Source: Bradyrhizobium sp. in8p8 (GTDB taxonomy: Bacteria; Pseudomonadota; Alphaproteobacteria; Rhizobiales; Xanthobacteraceae). Taken from it: 64,000 bases of DNA. Of this stretch, positions 1-9,055 are shown one piece after another. Both the position numbers and the translations under genes were made by a program. The DNA is taken from positions 1 through 64,000 of the forward strand of contig NZ_AUGD01000018.1 in the NCBI RefSeq assembly GCF_000426845.1, in the 5' to 3' direction. The notes under the pieces were generated by a model, which did not search any database, was not told the DNA's origin, and was given only the letters and a program-made list of their open reading frames with translations. Positions within the stretch are counted from its first letter, which is position 1, and the number at the start of each line of letters is the position of its first letter.

Positions 1-118
1 TTCACAGGCCGAACATATGACCGCACCGTCATCCCTTGTTCAACCAGAGAAAGACCTTGCAGCCCGGGCCGTTCCACATATGAGTCAGAGCCAATATTGC
101 AAGCCGAATGACAGCTGA
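1..118 (+). CDS. 3' end of an unidentified upstream gene (partial)
   Basis: The frame beginning at base 2 is open from the window edge to a TGA at 116-118. The tail ends in the residues SQYCKPNDS. It overlaps the start of the next gene (ATG at 108) by 11 bases, the arrangement expected for translationally coupled genes, so I read it as the C-terminus of a gene entering from the left. No family can be recognised in about 38 residues. An internal ATG at 17 would give a 33-residue peptide instead. Confidence 0.35.
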   Translation, partial: SQAEHMTAPSSLVQPEKDLAARAVPHMSQSQYCKPNDS

Positions 119-1223
119 TGTGCTGAACGAAATCATTCCACATGTATTGCAGCGAGAATGGGATGTTGTCGCGCATCTGAGTCTGCAAATTAAAACACAT
201 CGCAGCTTGCGACGGCAGAACCAGGCCACTGATGCGTTAATCGCATTGTTACGCGAAACACGGCCGATTGATGAGCAGAAGGCGCTGAGCCTTTTTGCCG
301 CCCGGTCACTTGAGTACCTCGTCGCTTCGGAAGCGCAGGTTAAGGCTCTTGTAGAAATCGTCTTCGCCGAGGCCACAACGAATGGAAGCGACGAGCAGTA
401 TATGAGGGCGATGCAATACTGTGCTCAGTGCTCAGCTGAACGCCGTTCGTTTGTACGGAAATTGCTCTTGGAGTTGATAGTGAAGACCTTTCGGAAGGTC
501 GAGCAACCGGCTGCCGAGAACCTTTTTCGCGCGATGTCGGACTACTCGTATGGGCGGAGAGGGCCCTCATCGTTGCTCCCAGAAGACCTCCGCGCTGAGG
601 CGCAGAGTGCGCTAAGAAAGATGGTCGTAGATGGCGCGCCGACGAATAGTTTTTTCGCAACCGTGGCTTGGTCTTGGTACGGTGTAATTTCAGAGGAGCT
701 GATAAGGCGGCACGGAATAGCGACATACTTCAACGTCTCTCTGGAAGGCATGTATTTCGGAGTAGATGGTCTGACGAGCCTCGTGTTGCTTGCTAATGAC
801 GGATACTTGCGCCCGGAAGGGTTTAGTGAGGAGCAGGCAGTAAACGCGTTAGCAGCTGTCGGGCGCTATGGATTTACGAACGGCTCCCTCGCCAAGGTCG
901 ATTTCAACCCCTTATTCGCGGGAGAATCAGCGCCACTGCCAGTATGGAAGCGCTTACTCACCCAGCTGCGCAAAGCGCCAGAGGCTTGTGCAGGGGCGTT
1001 TTTTGCGTTCTTGCTTGTCAGGTCGCTAATTTCGAAAAAGCAGTCCGACAATGATCAATCGGGTGAGGGAGACCAGTTGGCTCTCCTAGATGAAGTGAAG
1101 CATCTCGTGCTACACATGCGGGCTATAAAGAAGCTGGAGTACTATCCTCGCATGGTGGAATTGGCTGCGGGATCGTTATTCGGAGAGCATAAGCGTGACC
1201 AAAATGGTGATCATGCAATTTGA
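108..1223 (+). CDS. Unknown 371-residue protein, AT-richer than the rest of the window
   Basis: I do not recognise this family. The protein is mostly alpha-helical in composition, soluble, with no signal peptide, no transmembrane segment and no obvious catalytic motif. The last 60 residues are charged (EGDQLALLDEVKHLVLHMRA region). The only upstream in-frame stop is at 81-83, so the ATG at 108 is the first available start. It overlaps the preceding partial frame by 11 bases, suggesting an operon with a gene outside the window. Codon use is visibly more AT-tolerant (ttg, tta, gca, aat, gat) than in the genes after 2.1 kb, which fits acquired DNA. It lies next to a helicase remnant, so this end may be the edge of a genomic island. 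A defence or mobile-element role is possible but unsupported. Confidence 0.6.
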   Translation: MTADVLNEIIPHVLQREWDVVAHLSLQIKTHRSLRRQNQATDALIALLRETRPIDEQKALSLFAARSLEYLVASEAQVKALVEIVFAEATTNGSDEQYMRAMQYCAQCSAERRSFVRKLLLELIVKTFRKVEQPAAENLFRAMSDYSYGRRGPSSLLPEDLRAEAQSALRKMVVDGAPTNSFFATVAWSWYGVISEELIRRHGIATYFNVSLEGMYFGVDGLTSLVLLANDGYLRPEGFSEEQAVNALAAVGRYGFTNGSLAKVDFNPLFAGESAPLPVWKRLLTQLRKAPEACAGAFFAFLLVRSLISKKQSDNDQSGEGDQLALLDEVKHLVLHMRAIKKLEYYPRMVELAAGSLFGEHKRDQNGDHAI

Positions 1224-1828
1224 GTAGGCTTGGGGCAAGGATGCAAGTACGGCAGGCGAGATAGAGCGCCGATCCATGGCGAAAAGTACCGTCTGGCGAC
1301 ACCTTGGCCCAATTTGATCTGGTTTCTAGCAAGGTCATCCCACATCCCGCGCCAGTGGGTGCCCGAATCAACCCGGTCCACTGCCCCATTTCCCCGTGGC
1401 GCGCGCGTGTCCATTGCTGCGGGAGAGGCACTGCGTTGCAGGTGGTAGTAGATGGTGGTAGCAATGCACACGCAGCCAAGCTGATTTGCGCTTGTTTTTC
1501 AGTGATTTTCTGAATTGCCCTTCGTCTCCCCTAGGGAGCGCCATTCAATCCTAAGCCATTGAAAAGCTGCACCCTCTGGGCAACCATGTGGGCCTGGAGA
1601 GGCCGCCCTGCTACACACGTAGCTCATTCGGCGGTCCACTGCGCGCTTGCGGTCGTCACATGGCAATCCTCATCCCAAGTCTGGGCTTCGCGCGCTTCGA
1701 CAGCCGCGGAGAGTTACGACTCGCGGAGCGGCTCAAGGATTTTCTCGAAGAGGTTGTCGTCTGGCACAACCTTCCTGTTGGTCCGCTCGACCGGCATCCC
1801 GACTTCATCATGCTCCGCGTGTCTCTAC
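1224..1828. other. Non-coding or decayed stretch, nothing recognised
   Basis: About 600 bases between the unknown gene and the helicase remnant. Several short overlapping frames exist in all directions, but none has a recognisable motif, a good ribosome binding site or typical codon use. It is probably decayed island DNA. I saw no tRNA, attachment-site duplication or insertion-sequence ends. Confidence 0.4.
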
Positions 1829-2137
1829 CCTGAGCACTGGATCGGCGGGCGGGTCGCGCAGATCCTCGCCAGGCATGACGTGCCGATCGATATGGCCAAG
1901 GACAATCGCAACAGGGTTTCGATTAGGCGGGTGGCGGTGCGATTCTTGAGCATGCACAATCCGAAAGGGCTGGAGTTTCCCTGCGTCGCCATCGCCGGCT
2001 TGGGCTTGCTCGGCCGCCACGGCAAGACGATCGAGGAATGTGTCCGGCTGACGTATGCTGGAGTGACACGGGCAACTCACGAGGCGCTCCTGACCTACTC
2101 GAGTGAGTCCGCCTTGGTGCAACGCTTGATCGCCTAG
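1829..2137 (+). pseudogene. 3' remnant of a UvrD/Rep-family helicase
   Basis: The reading frame encodes the tail of a superfamily 1 helicase. A segment like the motif V region, MHNPKGLEFPCVAIAGLG, corresponds to the usual MHSSKGLEFP...GLG. This is followed by ECVRLTYAGVTRATHEALL, the motif VI region (usually EERRLLYVAMTRAT). The stretch before it (HWIGGRVAQILARHDVPID) resembles the linker before motif V. The rest of the helicase (Walker A, Walker B, 2A domain) is absent upstream: the open frame to 1559 has no helicase character, so the gene has lost its 5' part. Several motif residues have drifted (HNPKG for HSSKG, YAGVTRAT for YVAMTRAT). Ends at the TAG at 2135-2137. No function is expected. 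Confidence 0.7.
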
Positions 2138-2161
2138 ACGGACGCCGCGCCGGGCGCTCTC

Positions 2162-3187
2162 TCACGCCATCGTGCCGTCGATCGAGCGGCGGATCACCTT
2201 CTGTACCTCCGAGTTAGACAGGAACAGATCGTGGTTGATGATGCCCCAGCCTTCCTGGGAGGCATCGACCACGCGCACGCCGAGCCGCGCGATCACGGCT
2301 TTCTCGGCCGCGCCGACCCGCGTCATTCCGCCTGCGAGCTGCCCCGACAATGCCAGGGCGCGATCGTTCGTCGAGGCGATCACGGTGATCTTGCCGGCCA
2401 GCGGCCCAATGCGCTGAACCGCAGACGAGAACACGTCCATGTCGATGTCCGGCGCGGCAAACACAACGGCGCCGATCTTGCTCGTGACCGTATCGCCGTA
2501 TCGCCCATAAAGCTGACGCAGGCTCTCCAGCGTCAGCATGGTTCCCATGCTGTGAGCAACGATGTGCACGCGGCCGCCGCCTGGCGACGACACGAGCGAC
2601 GAGAGCACGCGTTCGAAAGCATCGCGGGACCACATCGCGCTGTCGCGGTCATAAGCGTAGTCGAACAATCCTGCCCTTGAAGGCCAGGAAAACGCCATGG
2701 TCCGACCGCGGAACCTGATCCCGTCGGAGAGCTGGGCGGCATCCAGCACCGCAGTCTCGAATGTCTGCTTGAAGCCGTGCACATAGATCAGCACGTCCCC
2801 TCCGCCCGCCTGCGCGGCGAGATCGCCCACGTCCGCCGGCACCGGTTCGACCCGATCGAGACGCCAGGTGCCAAGTCCGACCGAGGCGAGAGAAAGGCGG
2901 CTCTCGTCCGGCGCCGACAGCTTCACCTGCGCGACAGTCATGCTGGTCGCGCGCTCCGGACCGAACCAGGGTTTCGTGCGACCGCCGTTGACGGGCTTGC
3001 GCGTGGTCGTGACGAGCAATGTGGGCTCAACGGAGAGCGATGAGGCGTCGAAGCGCGCACCGGTCGCCCCCAAGCCGGCACATCCGCCGAGCGCGAGGGC
3101 ACTTCCGGCCGACAGAAATCCGCCGAGGAACGCGCGGCGCGAAACAGGATGATTGGAGTCGCGTTGCAGAAAATGTCGGACGATCAA
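2162..3187 (-). CDS. Tat-exported lipoprotein alpha/beta hydrolase (DUF900 type)
   Basis: 341 residues. The N-terminus has a twin-arginine signal (SRRAFLG, residues 16-22), a hydrophobic stretch and a lipobox-like LGGC with Cys36, so the mature protein is probably a periplasmic lipoprotein. The body is an alpha/beta hydrolase of the DUF900 family: the oxyanion segment DVLIYVHGFKQTFETA (about 131-146), FSWPSR (166-171) and the nucleophile elbow AHSMG with Ser213. Late Asp and His residues (around NDRALALSG and GIINHDLF) could complete a Ser-Asp-His triad. Substrate is unknown; the family includes esterase-like enzymes. It is a single gene reading away from the riboswitch operon's 3' end, about 190 bases from it. 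Start ATG at 3187 is favoured because the Tat signal follows directly. Confidence 0.85.
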   Translation of the reverse strand: MIVRHFLQRDSNHPVSRRAFLGGFLSAGSALALGGCAGLGATGARFDASSLSVEPTLLVTTTRKPVNGGRTKPWFGPERATSMTVAQVKLSAPDESRLSLASVGLGTWRLDRVEPVPADVGDLAAQAGGGDVLIYVHGFKQTFETAVLDAAQLSDGIRFRGRTMAFSWPSRAGLFDYAYDRDSAMWSRDAFERVLSSLVSSPGGGRVHIVAHSMGTMLTLESLRQLYGRYGDTVTSKIGAVVFAAPDIDMDVFSSAVQRIGPLAGKITVIASTNDRALALSGQLAGGMTRVGAAEKAVIARLGVRVVDASQEGWGIINHDLFLSNSEVQKVIRRSIDGTMA

Positions 3188-3380
3188 ACGGAACCCTCGG
3201 GAACTTTGCCCACCATAACGCCGCCCCGCCTAGCTCCCTGAATGACAATGGGGGCGAGAAGACGGCGGAGTTGCTTTGCGGTCGGTTTGCATGATCACGG
3301 CGCCGGCGTTCGCCTCCTGAACTGCGGCGAACGGTTAATCGGCCCGCGTCGCTCTCATACTCGTTCGAAGTGGGTTTGCT

Positions 3381-4826
3381 TCAACGGCGCAGATAGCGCC
3401 AGCCGACGACGACGCCGCTCACCGAGACGATGACGCCAAGGATCGACAGCAGCCACACCACGATGTCCCAGGCCGGGCGATGCATCAGCAGCAGGCAGAA
3501 ATCGAAACTGTGCAGCGCGTTGAACAGCCATCGATAGGTGCGTCGGCTGCCGTCTACGTGGCCAAGGATGTCGCCGGTGACAGGGCTGATGTGAAACCAT
3601 GTCTTCGCGTCATCATCGAACACAGCGCGCAGCACCGGCAACTCGCGGTCGTGATGATGCGCATACCAGTAGGAGTCGTATTCTTCGAGGACCATCCGTT
3701 CCGCCACGCGGGCTTGCGGCAGCAGCTTCTCTGCGGCAGTCCAAAGGCGATGTTGCGGGATTGCCGTAGTCCGGCCCGACGTCACATCCAGCGGCCTCTG
3801 CGTGCCATCACGCGATGCGACGACAATCATCGGGCTGCCATCAAGCCAGATAAAGCGCGCTTCGACCGCGCCGGATTGCGGCGCTGGCAGCTTCGTCGCA
3901 ATCGTAGGCGCCTCATGGCCGGCGTAGCGCTGCAGCACCTCGCGCGTCGTGCTGCGGCTTGCGAAGTATTCGCCGGGATTGAGCGAAAGCCAACCGGAGA
4001 ACGTCCACGTCAGCACGAAGATGCCCGCGATCAGGCCGGTGACGTGGTGCCACGCCATCCAGCCACGATACGGCGTGATCCTGCCGCTCGCATAGCGCCG
4101 CTTCAGCCGCACGCGAAGGATGCCGATCCAGATGCCGCTGGCGCCGACGATCAGGCAGATACCGGAGATCCAAAGCACGACGAGCCGCCACAACGGCCCG
4201 TCCTTGCGCAGCACGGTCGGGTAGATCCAGTGCGGGATCGAGCCGAGCCAGTTCCAGACGCGTTCGGTTTGATTGGTGTCGAGCGCGATCTCGCCGGAGC
4301 GCGAGGAGACATAGAGCCTGGTGCCGGCATTATCGCCGAGCCCGATGAGGTAAAGCGGTCGCAGCGGATCGTACCGGGCCGTTACGCTCCATTGATCGCG
4401 ATCGATGATGGCTTCGAGTTGCGGTGATCTGCTCGCGGGATGATGTTGCGCGACCGCGAGCGCCTGCTGTTCGGAAACGCCCGCGATGACGCGGCCGTCG
4501 GCTGCGGAGATCGTCTGCCGCCTGCCATCCCAGCCGGTGATCCGATACACCGGCTCGTCGGCCAGCATGGAAAGGCGGAGATCGCGCGGATAGCGGGTGG
4601 CGCCTGCCGTCTTCATCACGTCGTCCGGCGACAGCGCCAGCTTCTCCCATTGAATGTCGGGAAGCGCTGCCAGCCTTTCCTTGTCGGAAAGGCCGGGAAA
4701 GGCGACATACATCATCACCACGCCGGAAATGAACCACATGGCGAAAAACAGGCAGGTGGTGATGCCGATCCACCGGTGGACGATATACAGCCACCGCCGG
4801 AGCGTGCGTTTCAGGGGCCGTGCCAC
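3381..4826 (-). CDS. PepSY-associated membrane protein, probable metal or cofactor reductase partner of the TonB receptor
   Basis: 481 residues from a GTG at 4826, only two bases after the receptor's stop codon, so the two are co-transcribed and probably translationally coupled. The frame stays open further upstream, but that part is the receptor gene read in another frame. About four transmembrane helices are visible: near the N-terminus (WLYIVHRWIGITTCLFFAMW), two in the middle (LVVLWISGICLIVGASGIWI and HHVTGLIAGIFVLTWTFSGW) and one at the C-terminus (IVVWLLSILGVIVSVSGVVV). PepSY-like periplasmic domains lie between them. His residues in the helices (IVHRW, WHHVTG) could bind haem. Proteins of this PepSY_TM type next to TonB receptors are usually proposed to reduce the imported ferric-siderophore. 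Here control by a cobalamin riboswitch makes a cobalamin or cobalt-related role an alternative. Substrate is inferred, not shown. Confidence 0.8.
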   Translation of the reverse strand: MARPLKRTLRRWLYIVHRWIGITTCLFFAMWFISGVVMMYVAFPGLSDKERLAALPDIQWEKLALSPDDVMKTAGATRYPRDLRLSMLADEPVYRITGWDGRRQTISAADGRVIAGVSEQQALAVAQHHPASRSPQLEAIIDRDQWSVTARYDPLRPLYLIGLGDNAGTRLYVSSRSGEIALDTNQTERVWNWLGSIPHWIYPTVLRKDGPLWRLVVLWISGICLIVGASGIWIGILRVRLKRRYASGRITPYRGWMAWHHVTGLIAGIFVLTWTFSGWLSLNPGEYFASRSTTREVLQRYAGHEAPTIATKLPAPQSGAVEARFIWLDGSPMIVVASRDGTQRPLDVTSGRTTAIPQHRLWTAAEKLLPQARVAERMVLEEYDSYWYAHHHDRELPVLRAVFDDDAKTWFHISPVTGDILGHVDGSRRTYRWLFNALHSFDFCLLLMHRPAWDIVVWLLSILGVIVSVSGVVVGWRYLRR

Positions 4827-4828
4827 GC

Positions 4829-7105
4829 TCAAAACTTCACGTTGACACCCAGTTGCGCCGTGCGGGGCATGCTGAGCAGCCACTGGGTCGTGCCGCCCGA
4901 GGTCGTGTACACCTCGTCGAAGAGATTGTAGATGCGGAACGACACGGTGGTGTGGAGATCGGGCTTCCACTGCACACCGGCATTGACGATGTTGTAGGCC
5001 GGGCGCGTCACCGTGTTGGCATTGTCCGCATAGGTCTTTCCGACGATCTGCACGCCCGCGTTGGCCGACCAGTTGGGTGCAAAGGCCCACGTCGCCCAGA
5101 TATTGGATACGTTCTGCGGTATGTTGACCGGCACGTTGCCGGCATAGTTCACGGCTACGCCGCCAACCGACTGCACGAAGTCGTCATACTTCGCGCGCAG
5201 GAAAGCGGTGTTGGCATCGATTCGCCAGCCGTAGTCGAGCAGGAAACCGACCGATGCTTCGACGCCGCGCGATGATTGCCGACCGACCTGAACGGTCAGG
5301 GAAGGAATGTTCGGATCGCGCGCCAGCAGGTTGTTCTTGACGATCTCGTAGCCGGCCAGGGTCCATTCGCCGCGGCCTCCCCAGAACGATTGCTTGACGC
5401 CGATCTCGATCTGTCTGCCGGTGGCCAGATCGAAATTCTTGTTGGCCGAGGACAGCGAGATGATCCCTCCGACCGGATCGACGGCCGTGGCATACTGCCC
5501 ATAGAAAGCGAGGTCCTTCACCGGAGTGTAGACCGCACCGGCGCGCCATGTCGTCGAGGAGAACGACTTCTCGAAGCTGTTTGCGGGCACGACATAGTCG
5601 GTGCGCGTGATGGTCGGTTGATCCTGGCGGACGCCGGCAATCAAGGAGAACTGCTCGGTCACCGACAGCCTGTTTTCGGCAAACAGCGCATATTGGTTCG
5701 TCACGCTGCCGTAACCGGGAATCGTGGCGTTCGGACTGCTGAACGAGCCTGGGCTAAAGACGTAGGGGTTGACGGACGAAGCGCCGCCATAAGGAGAGTT
5801 GTTGGTGTGCGTGAAATTGATGCTGTTGACGTCGAAGCCCGCCAGGAATTCGTTGGCCATGCCAAGCACATGCCCGCGGAATTTCGTATCCATGCGATTG
5901 CCGACCTGCTGCTGATCGTGAAAGATCTCGATATAGCTGGCTCGGTCGATCAGGCCGGTGGCAGGGTTGTAGGCGTAGCTTTCGACGTCCTTCCAGTGCC
6001 GCTTGGAGTTCAAGTAGTAGAGAGTGTTCTGGATCGAGATGCCGTCGGCGGCTTGCCAGTCGGTCTTCACCTGGTTCCAGCTATCCTGGTAGCGGATGTG
6101 GCTGTCGCTGACGTTGTAGTTCTTGAAGCGAAGCGCTTCTTCGAGCTTGCCGTTGATCAACGGCGTGCCGAAGTACCGCGATGGATGGCGATCACCGTAG
6201 TCCGTGGACAGCGTCCAGGTGACGTCTTCGTTCTGCCGGACCTGGACCGCGGCATGAAGTGCAACGTTTGATGTGTTGTCGCGATCGACCCAGCCGTCCG
6301 ACATGTTGCCGATGGCGGTGATCCGATAGGCGACGTTCTTGCTCACGGGACCGCCGCTGTCCACGGCAATCCGCCGCGTCATGTTGCTGTCCAGCGAGAC
6401 CTCCGCCTCGTTGCGAGGGACCCACAAGGGCAGTTTCGAAACGATGTTGATGGCGCCGCCGACCGCACCTGCGCCGTACATCACCGACGCAGGGCCGCGT
6501 AGCACCTCGATGCGCTCGGTCGACCATGTGTCGAACGGAAAGGTCACCGTTCCCGCGCCGATATAGAGCTGTGTGCCGTCATAGAGCGTCATGACGGAGC
6601 CAAGGCCCGTGAAGCCGCGGGTGTTGAAGGAGACGCCGCCATTGCCCGGTGCCGGGCTCGCAGTGAAGCCGGTGGCGTTCTGCGTCACCGCGTCGAGAAC
6701 GTTCTGCTGGCCGCGTTCGGAAAGCGTCTCGGCCGAAATCACCTCCACGCTGGCCGGCGTCTGCAATCGCGTCAGGCCCAGCCGGCTGCCGGCCGTGCTC
6801 GCGCCGGTGAGATTGAGCGTCGGTGCGGCGAATGCCGATCCCGCCGGGCTGGCTGTCGGAGCACGCGTTTCGGCGGCAGCCAGGTTTCGCTGTTGTCGTG
6901 AGCGCGCGAGACGCGCAGCCTCGCTGCGTCGGGTACTCCTGACATTCGGTGGCTTCGCCGATGGTGCCACCACGACCGGATCGAGCGTCTGGGCCGGGCC
7001 TGCGGATTGTGCCCAGCCATCGGTCGAAACCATGAGGCAGGAGAAAGCCGCTAAACAGAGCAACGCCCGCCGATGTCGTGGCGCAAATATTGTGCGGGAG
7101 GTCAT
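4829..7105 (-). CDS. TonB-dependent outer membrane receptor of the siderophore-receptor type, under a cobalamin riboswitch
   Basis: 758 residues from the ATG at 7105; a GTG ten codons upstream is less likely. A signal peptide with core ALLCLAAFSCLMVSTDGWAQ is followed by a Pro/Ala/Arg-rich stretch of about 80 residues. The plug domain begins around VEVISAETLSERGQQNVLDA and includes RIEVLRGPASVMYGAGAVGG, the classic plug signature. The rest is a 22-strand-type barrel ending in a terminal Phe (NVKF), the outer membrane insertion signal. The sequence style is that of FhuA/FecA siderophore receptors rather than the shorter BtuB. The leader, however, contains a cobalamin riboswitch, so the true ligand may be cobalamin or another corrinoid. 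Forms an operon with the downstream PepSY protein. Confidence 0.9.
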   Translation of the reverse strand: MTSRTIFAPRHRRALLCLAAFSCLMVSTDGWAQSAGPAQTLDPVVVAPSAKPPNVRSTRRSEAARLARSRQQRNLAAAETRAPTASPAGSAFAAPTLNLTGASTAGSRLGLTRLQTPASVEVISAETLSERGQQNVLDAVTQNATGFTASPAPGNGGVSFNTRGFTGLGSVMTLYDGTQLYIGAGTVTFPFDTWSTERIEVLRGPASVMYGAGAVGGAINIVSKLPLWVPRNEAEVSLDSNMTRRIAVDSGGPVSKNVAYRITAIGNMSDGWVDRDNTSNVALHAAVQVRQNEDVTWTLSTDYGDRHPSRYFGTPLINGKLEEALRFKNYNVSDSHIRYQDSWNQVKTDWQAADGISIQNTLYYLNSKRHWKDVESYAYNPATGLIDRASYIEIFHDQQQVGNRMDTKFRGHVLGMANEFLAGFDVNSINFTHTNNSPYGGASSVNPYVFSPGSFSSPNATIPGYGSVTNQYALFAENRLSVTEQFSLIAGVRQDQPTITRTDYVVPANSFEKSFSSTTWRAGAVYTPVKDLAFYGQYATAVDPVGGIISLSSANKNFDLATGRQIEIGVKQSFWGGRGEWTLAGYEIVKNNLLARDPNIPSLTVQVGRQSSRGVEASVGFLLDYGWRIDANTAFLRAKYDDFVQSVGGVAVNYAGNVPVNIPQNVSNIWATWAFAPNWSANAGVQIVGKTYADNANTVTRPAYNIVNAGVQWKPDLHTTVSFRIYNLFDEVYTTSGGTTQWLLSMPRTAQLGVNVKF

Positions 7106-7225
7106 CAATGGACTCGCGATAACGTGGCACGTCACCGCGAACGCAGCTTGGCCGCTGCCTCAAGAGCAAGGCAGCTCAACACTCACCAGGACACCCCGCC
7201 CAATGTGCTCGCGTGTGACCACGAC

Positions 7226-7395
7226 TGACGGCAGGTCTCCTGGCTCGCGGGTCGCTACCTTGCGCCGCCTTCCCAAGCTCGCGAGCTCAGTGGCGTTTGG
7301 CGAAGGCTCGCCGCTTACAGTTGCGGGGGCAGCCACGGCGTTGGGGAAATCCCGCACCGTATTCCCTATTGATCTCCCGAAGGAGAACCGTCGCA
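7226..7395 (-). promoter_or_regulatory. Cobalamin riboswitch (B12 element) controlling the TonB receptor operon
   Basis: Read on the minus strand the segment contains, in order, AATAGGGAATACGGTG, then GGCTGCCCCCGCAACTGTAA, then GCCACTG, GGGAAGGCG and finally the conserved B12 box GCCAGGAGACCTGCC. These are the signature blocks of the cobalamin riboswitch in the correct order and spacing. It ends about 120 bases before the receptor's ATG. Riboswitches of this class repress expression when adenosylcobalamin is bound. In proteobacteria this often works by masking the ribosome binding site; I did not resolve the expression platform here. Confidence 0.95.
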
Positions 7396-7399
7396 GTCA

Positions 7400-7428
7400 C
7401 CCTAGTTTTATTTTCAAAGGGCTGTCAA
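7400..7428 (-). promoter_or_regulatory. Candidate sigma-70 promoter of the riboswitch operon
   Basis: On the minus strand TTGACA lies at 7428-7423, directly upstream of the riboswitch. A 17-base spacer brings a weak -10 (CTAGGG) at 7405-7400, or AACTAG two bases earlier. The -35 is a perfect match; the -10 is poor. Position just before the aptamer supports it. Confidence 0.4.
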
Positions 7429-7831
7429 CTGGCTGTTCCCGACACGGTTCAGCGCGTCGCACCTTCATCGGCGACGCACGGATCGTCCACCGGGCGGTGT
7501 CGGGCGAAACACGAATCCGCTCTCAACTCTCCCCCCGAACATTATTCCATTCTACCTAATTCGGATCCAGCGTATTCGGCCAAGGGGGCGGTCGTACGTC
7601 GTCACGAGCGCTGGCTTGGTCGCGGTGGACGCGGCGGCATTGACGGCGGTTTGTTGCGTGCAAGGCGAGAGCGCGCTCGGATCGCGAGGGCGGACGGCGC
7701 CCATATCCGGCGAAGCCTCTTGGCGAAGCCGATAGCCTGCGTACGGCGAAACCGGCGGATTCCCAACGGCACAAGGCGTTGCGAAACACAATCTCAACGC
7801 AAATTGTCTAGGACCGGCCCATCCTCTCTCA
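7429..7831. other. Intergenic, nothing recognised
   Basis: About 400 bases between the divergent receptor operon and the lipase-like gene. Frames exist on both strands but show no recognisable protein and run through the riboswitch. No RNA gene or repeat was recognised. Confidence 0.4.
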
Positions 7832-9052
7832 ATGGGTCCCTGCATGGCATTGCTCCCGCGCTTCTTCCTTCTCGTTCTGCTTCACGTCATCACCATTTGG
7901 CCGGCGGCGGCACAGGATGGTGAGCCCGTCAGATTGTCTGCTGCGATACAGTATCAGTTCATTGCGCGCTGGGATGTCGATCGGCTGAACAGGATTTTGC
8001 AAGCCGATACGCCCGCCTTCGCCGGTATCACCGTAACCTACAGTCCGGCGCGCAATCCCGTCCGGCTCTATCGCGTGACCTATTCGTCGGTGGTGCCCGA
8101 GCGCGGCAACAAGCCGACGGTCGCATCCGGACTGATTGCGATCCCGGAAGGACAGGCCACGTCGTTTCCGCTGTTGTCCTACGAGCACGGCACGGTCTAC
8201 GGCAAGCAGCAGGTGCCTTCATTTCCCGACCAGTCACCCGAAACCCAGCTGATGATCGCGCAGTTCGCGGGGCAGGGATATGTCGTGATCGGAGCCGACT
8301 ATTTCGGGATGGGCACGTCGGCAGAGACGGAAGGCTACATGGTGAAGGGAAGCCACCAGCAGGCGACCTACGACATGCTCGTGGCCAGCCGCGCCGTGTT
8401 GGATCATCTCAAACTCGCCACGACCAAGCTGTTTCTCGCCGGCTGGTCGCAGGGCGGATTCGTCACCATGGCGATGCTGGAGAAGCTCGAGCAAGCCGGC
8501 ATCAAGGTTGACGCCGCGGCGACCGCCAGCGCGCCGGTCGACGTATTCGTGGCGCTGAACGGCTTTCTCAATTTTCCCCGCAAGAACGATGCGAGCTGGG
8601 TCAACTCGCTGTTCATCCTGTCGGCGTTCTCGTTCGAAAACTATTATGGCGTGCCCGGGCTGGCCCGCTCGCTGATCGCGGATGCCTATTACGACGTGGC
8701 ACGCAAGGCTTATTTGCGTGAACCCTACGACGCCGCCGCCGTGCCGACGGACCTGCACAAGCTGCTCCGTCCCGACTATTTCGATCCGCAGTTCTTCGCA
8801 GCTTCGGCCTACGGCCGGCTCGTCGCGCAGACACAGGCCTATCGCTGGATCATCAAGAGCCCAGTGCGCAATTATTACGGCGAGACCGACGAGGCCATCA
8901 GTGTCGGCCTCGGCCGGCTCGCCATGACCTATCAGCAGGCGATCGGCAACGGCAATCCCGCGGTCGAAGCCGTCTCCACCGGTCCGACCACCCATCGCGG
9001 CACTTTTGCGACGGCTGTGCCGAAGTGGAAGGCATGGTTCGACGGGCTTTGA
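7832..9052 (+). CDS. Secreted alpha/beta hydrolase, secretory-lipase-like
   Basis: 406 residues with a cleavable signal peptide (hydrophobic core FFLLVLLHVITIW, cleavage after AAAQ near residue 28). The fold is that of the fungal-type secretory lipase and acyl-hydrolase families. LLSYEHGTVYG (about 115-125) forms the oxyanion region, VVIGADYFGMG is the next strand, and AGWSQGG carries the nucleophile Ser206. NYYGETDEAI (about 350) supplies the acidic residue, and THRGTF near the C-terminus the His. It therefore appears catalytically complete and acts in the periplasm or outside the cell. Substrate unknown. A second ATG at 7844 is equally plausible as the start. Neither has a strong ribosome binding site. 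Confidence 0.8.
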   Translation: MGPCMALLPRFFLLVLLHVITIWPAAAQDGEPVRLSAAIQYQFIARWDVDRLNRILQADTPAFAGITVTYSPARNPVRLYRVTYSSVVPERGNKPTVASGLIAIPEGQATSFPLLSYEHGTVYGKQQVPSFPDQSPETQLMIAQFAGQGYVVIGADYFGMGTSAETEGYMVKGSHQQATYDMLVASRAVLDHLKLATTKLFLAGWSQGGFVTMAMLEKLEQAGIKVDAAATASAPVDVFVALNGFLNFPRKNDASWVNSLFILSAFSFENYYGVPGLARSLIADAYYDVARKAYLREPYDAAAVPTDLHKLLRPDYFDPQFFAASAYGRLVAQTQAYRWIIKSPVRNYYGETDEAISVGLGRLAMTYQQAIGNGNPAVEAVSTGPTTHRGTFATAVPKWKAWFDGL

Positions 9053-9055
9053 TGC

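Noticed and set aside
1123..1513. Short frames after the unknown gene
   Set aside because: Arg/Pro/His-rich composition, no ribosome binding site, and both strands open at once, which is typical of non-coding DNA.
1829..2137. UvrD-like frame as an active defence helicase
   Set aside because: Only the motif V-VI region is present; no Walker A or B in any upstream frame.
3381..5090. PepSY protein starting at 5090
   Set aside because: The first 88 codons overlap the receptor gene in another frame and have no hydrophobic start; the GTG at 4826 gives a membrane protein start two bases after the receptor stop.
7297..7923. Plus-strand frame running through the riboswitch
   Set aside because: It overlaps the aptamer and the next gene, and its sequence has no protein character.
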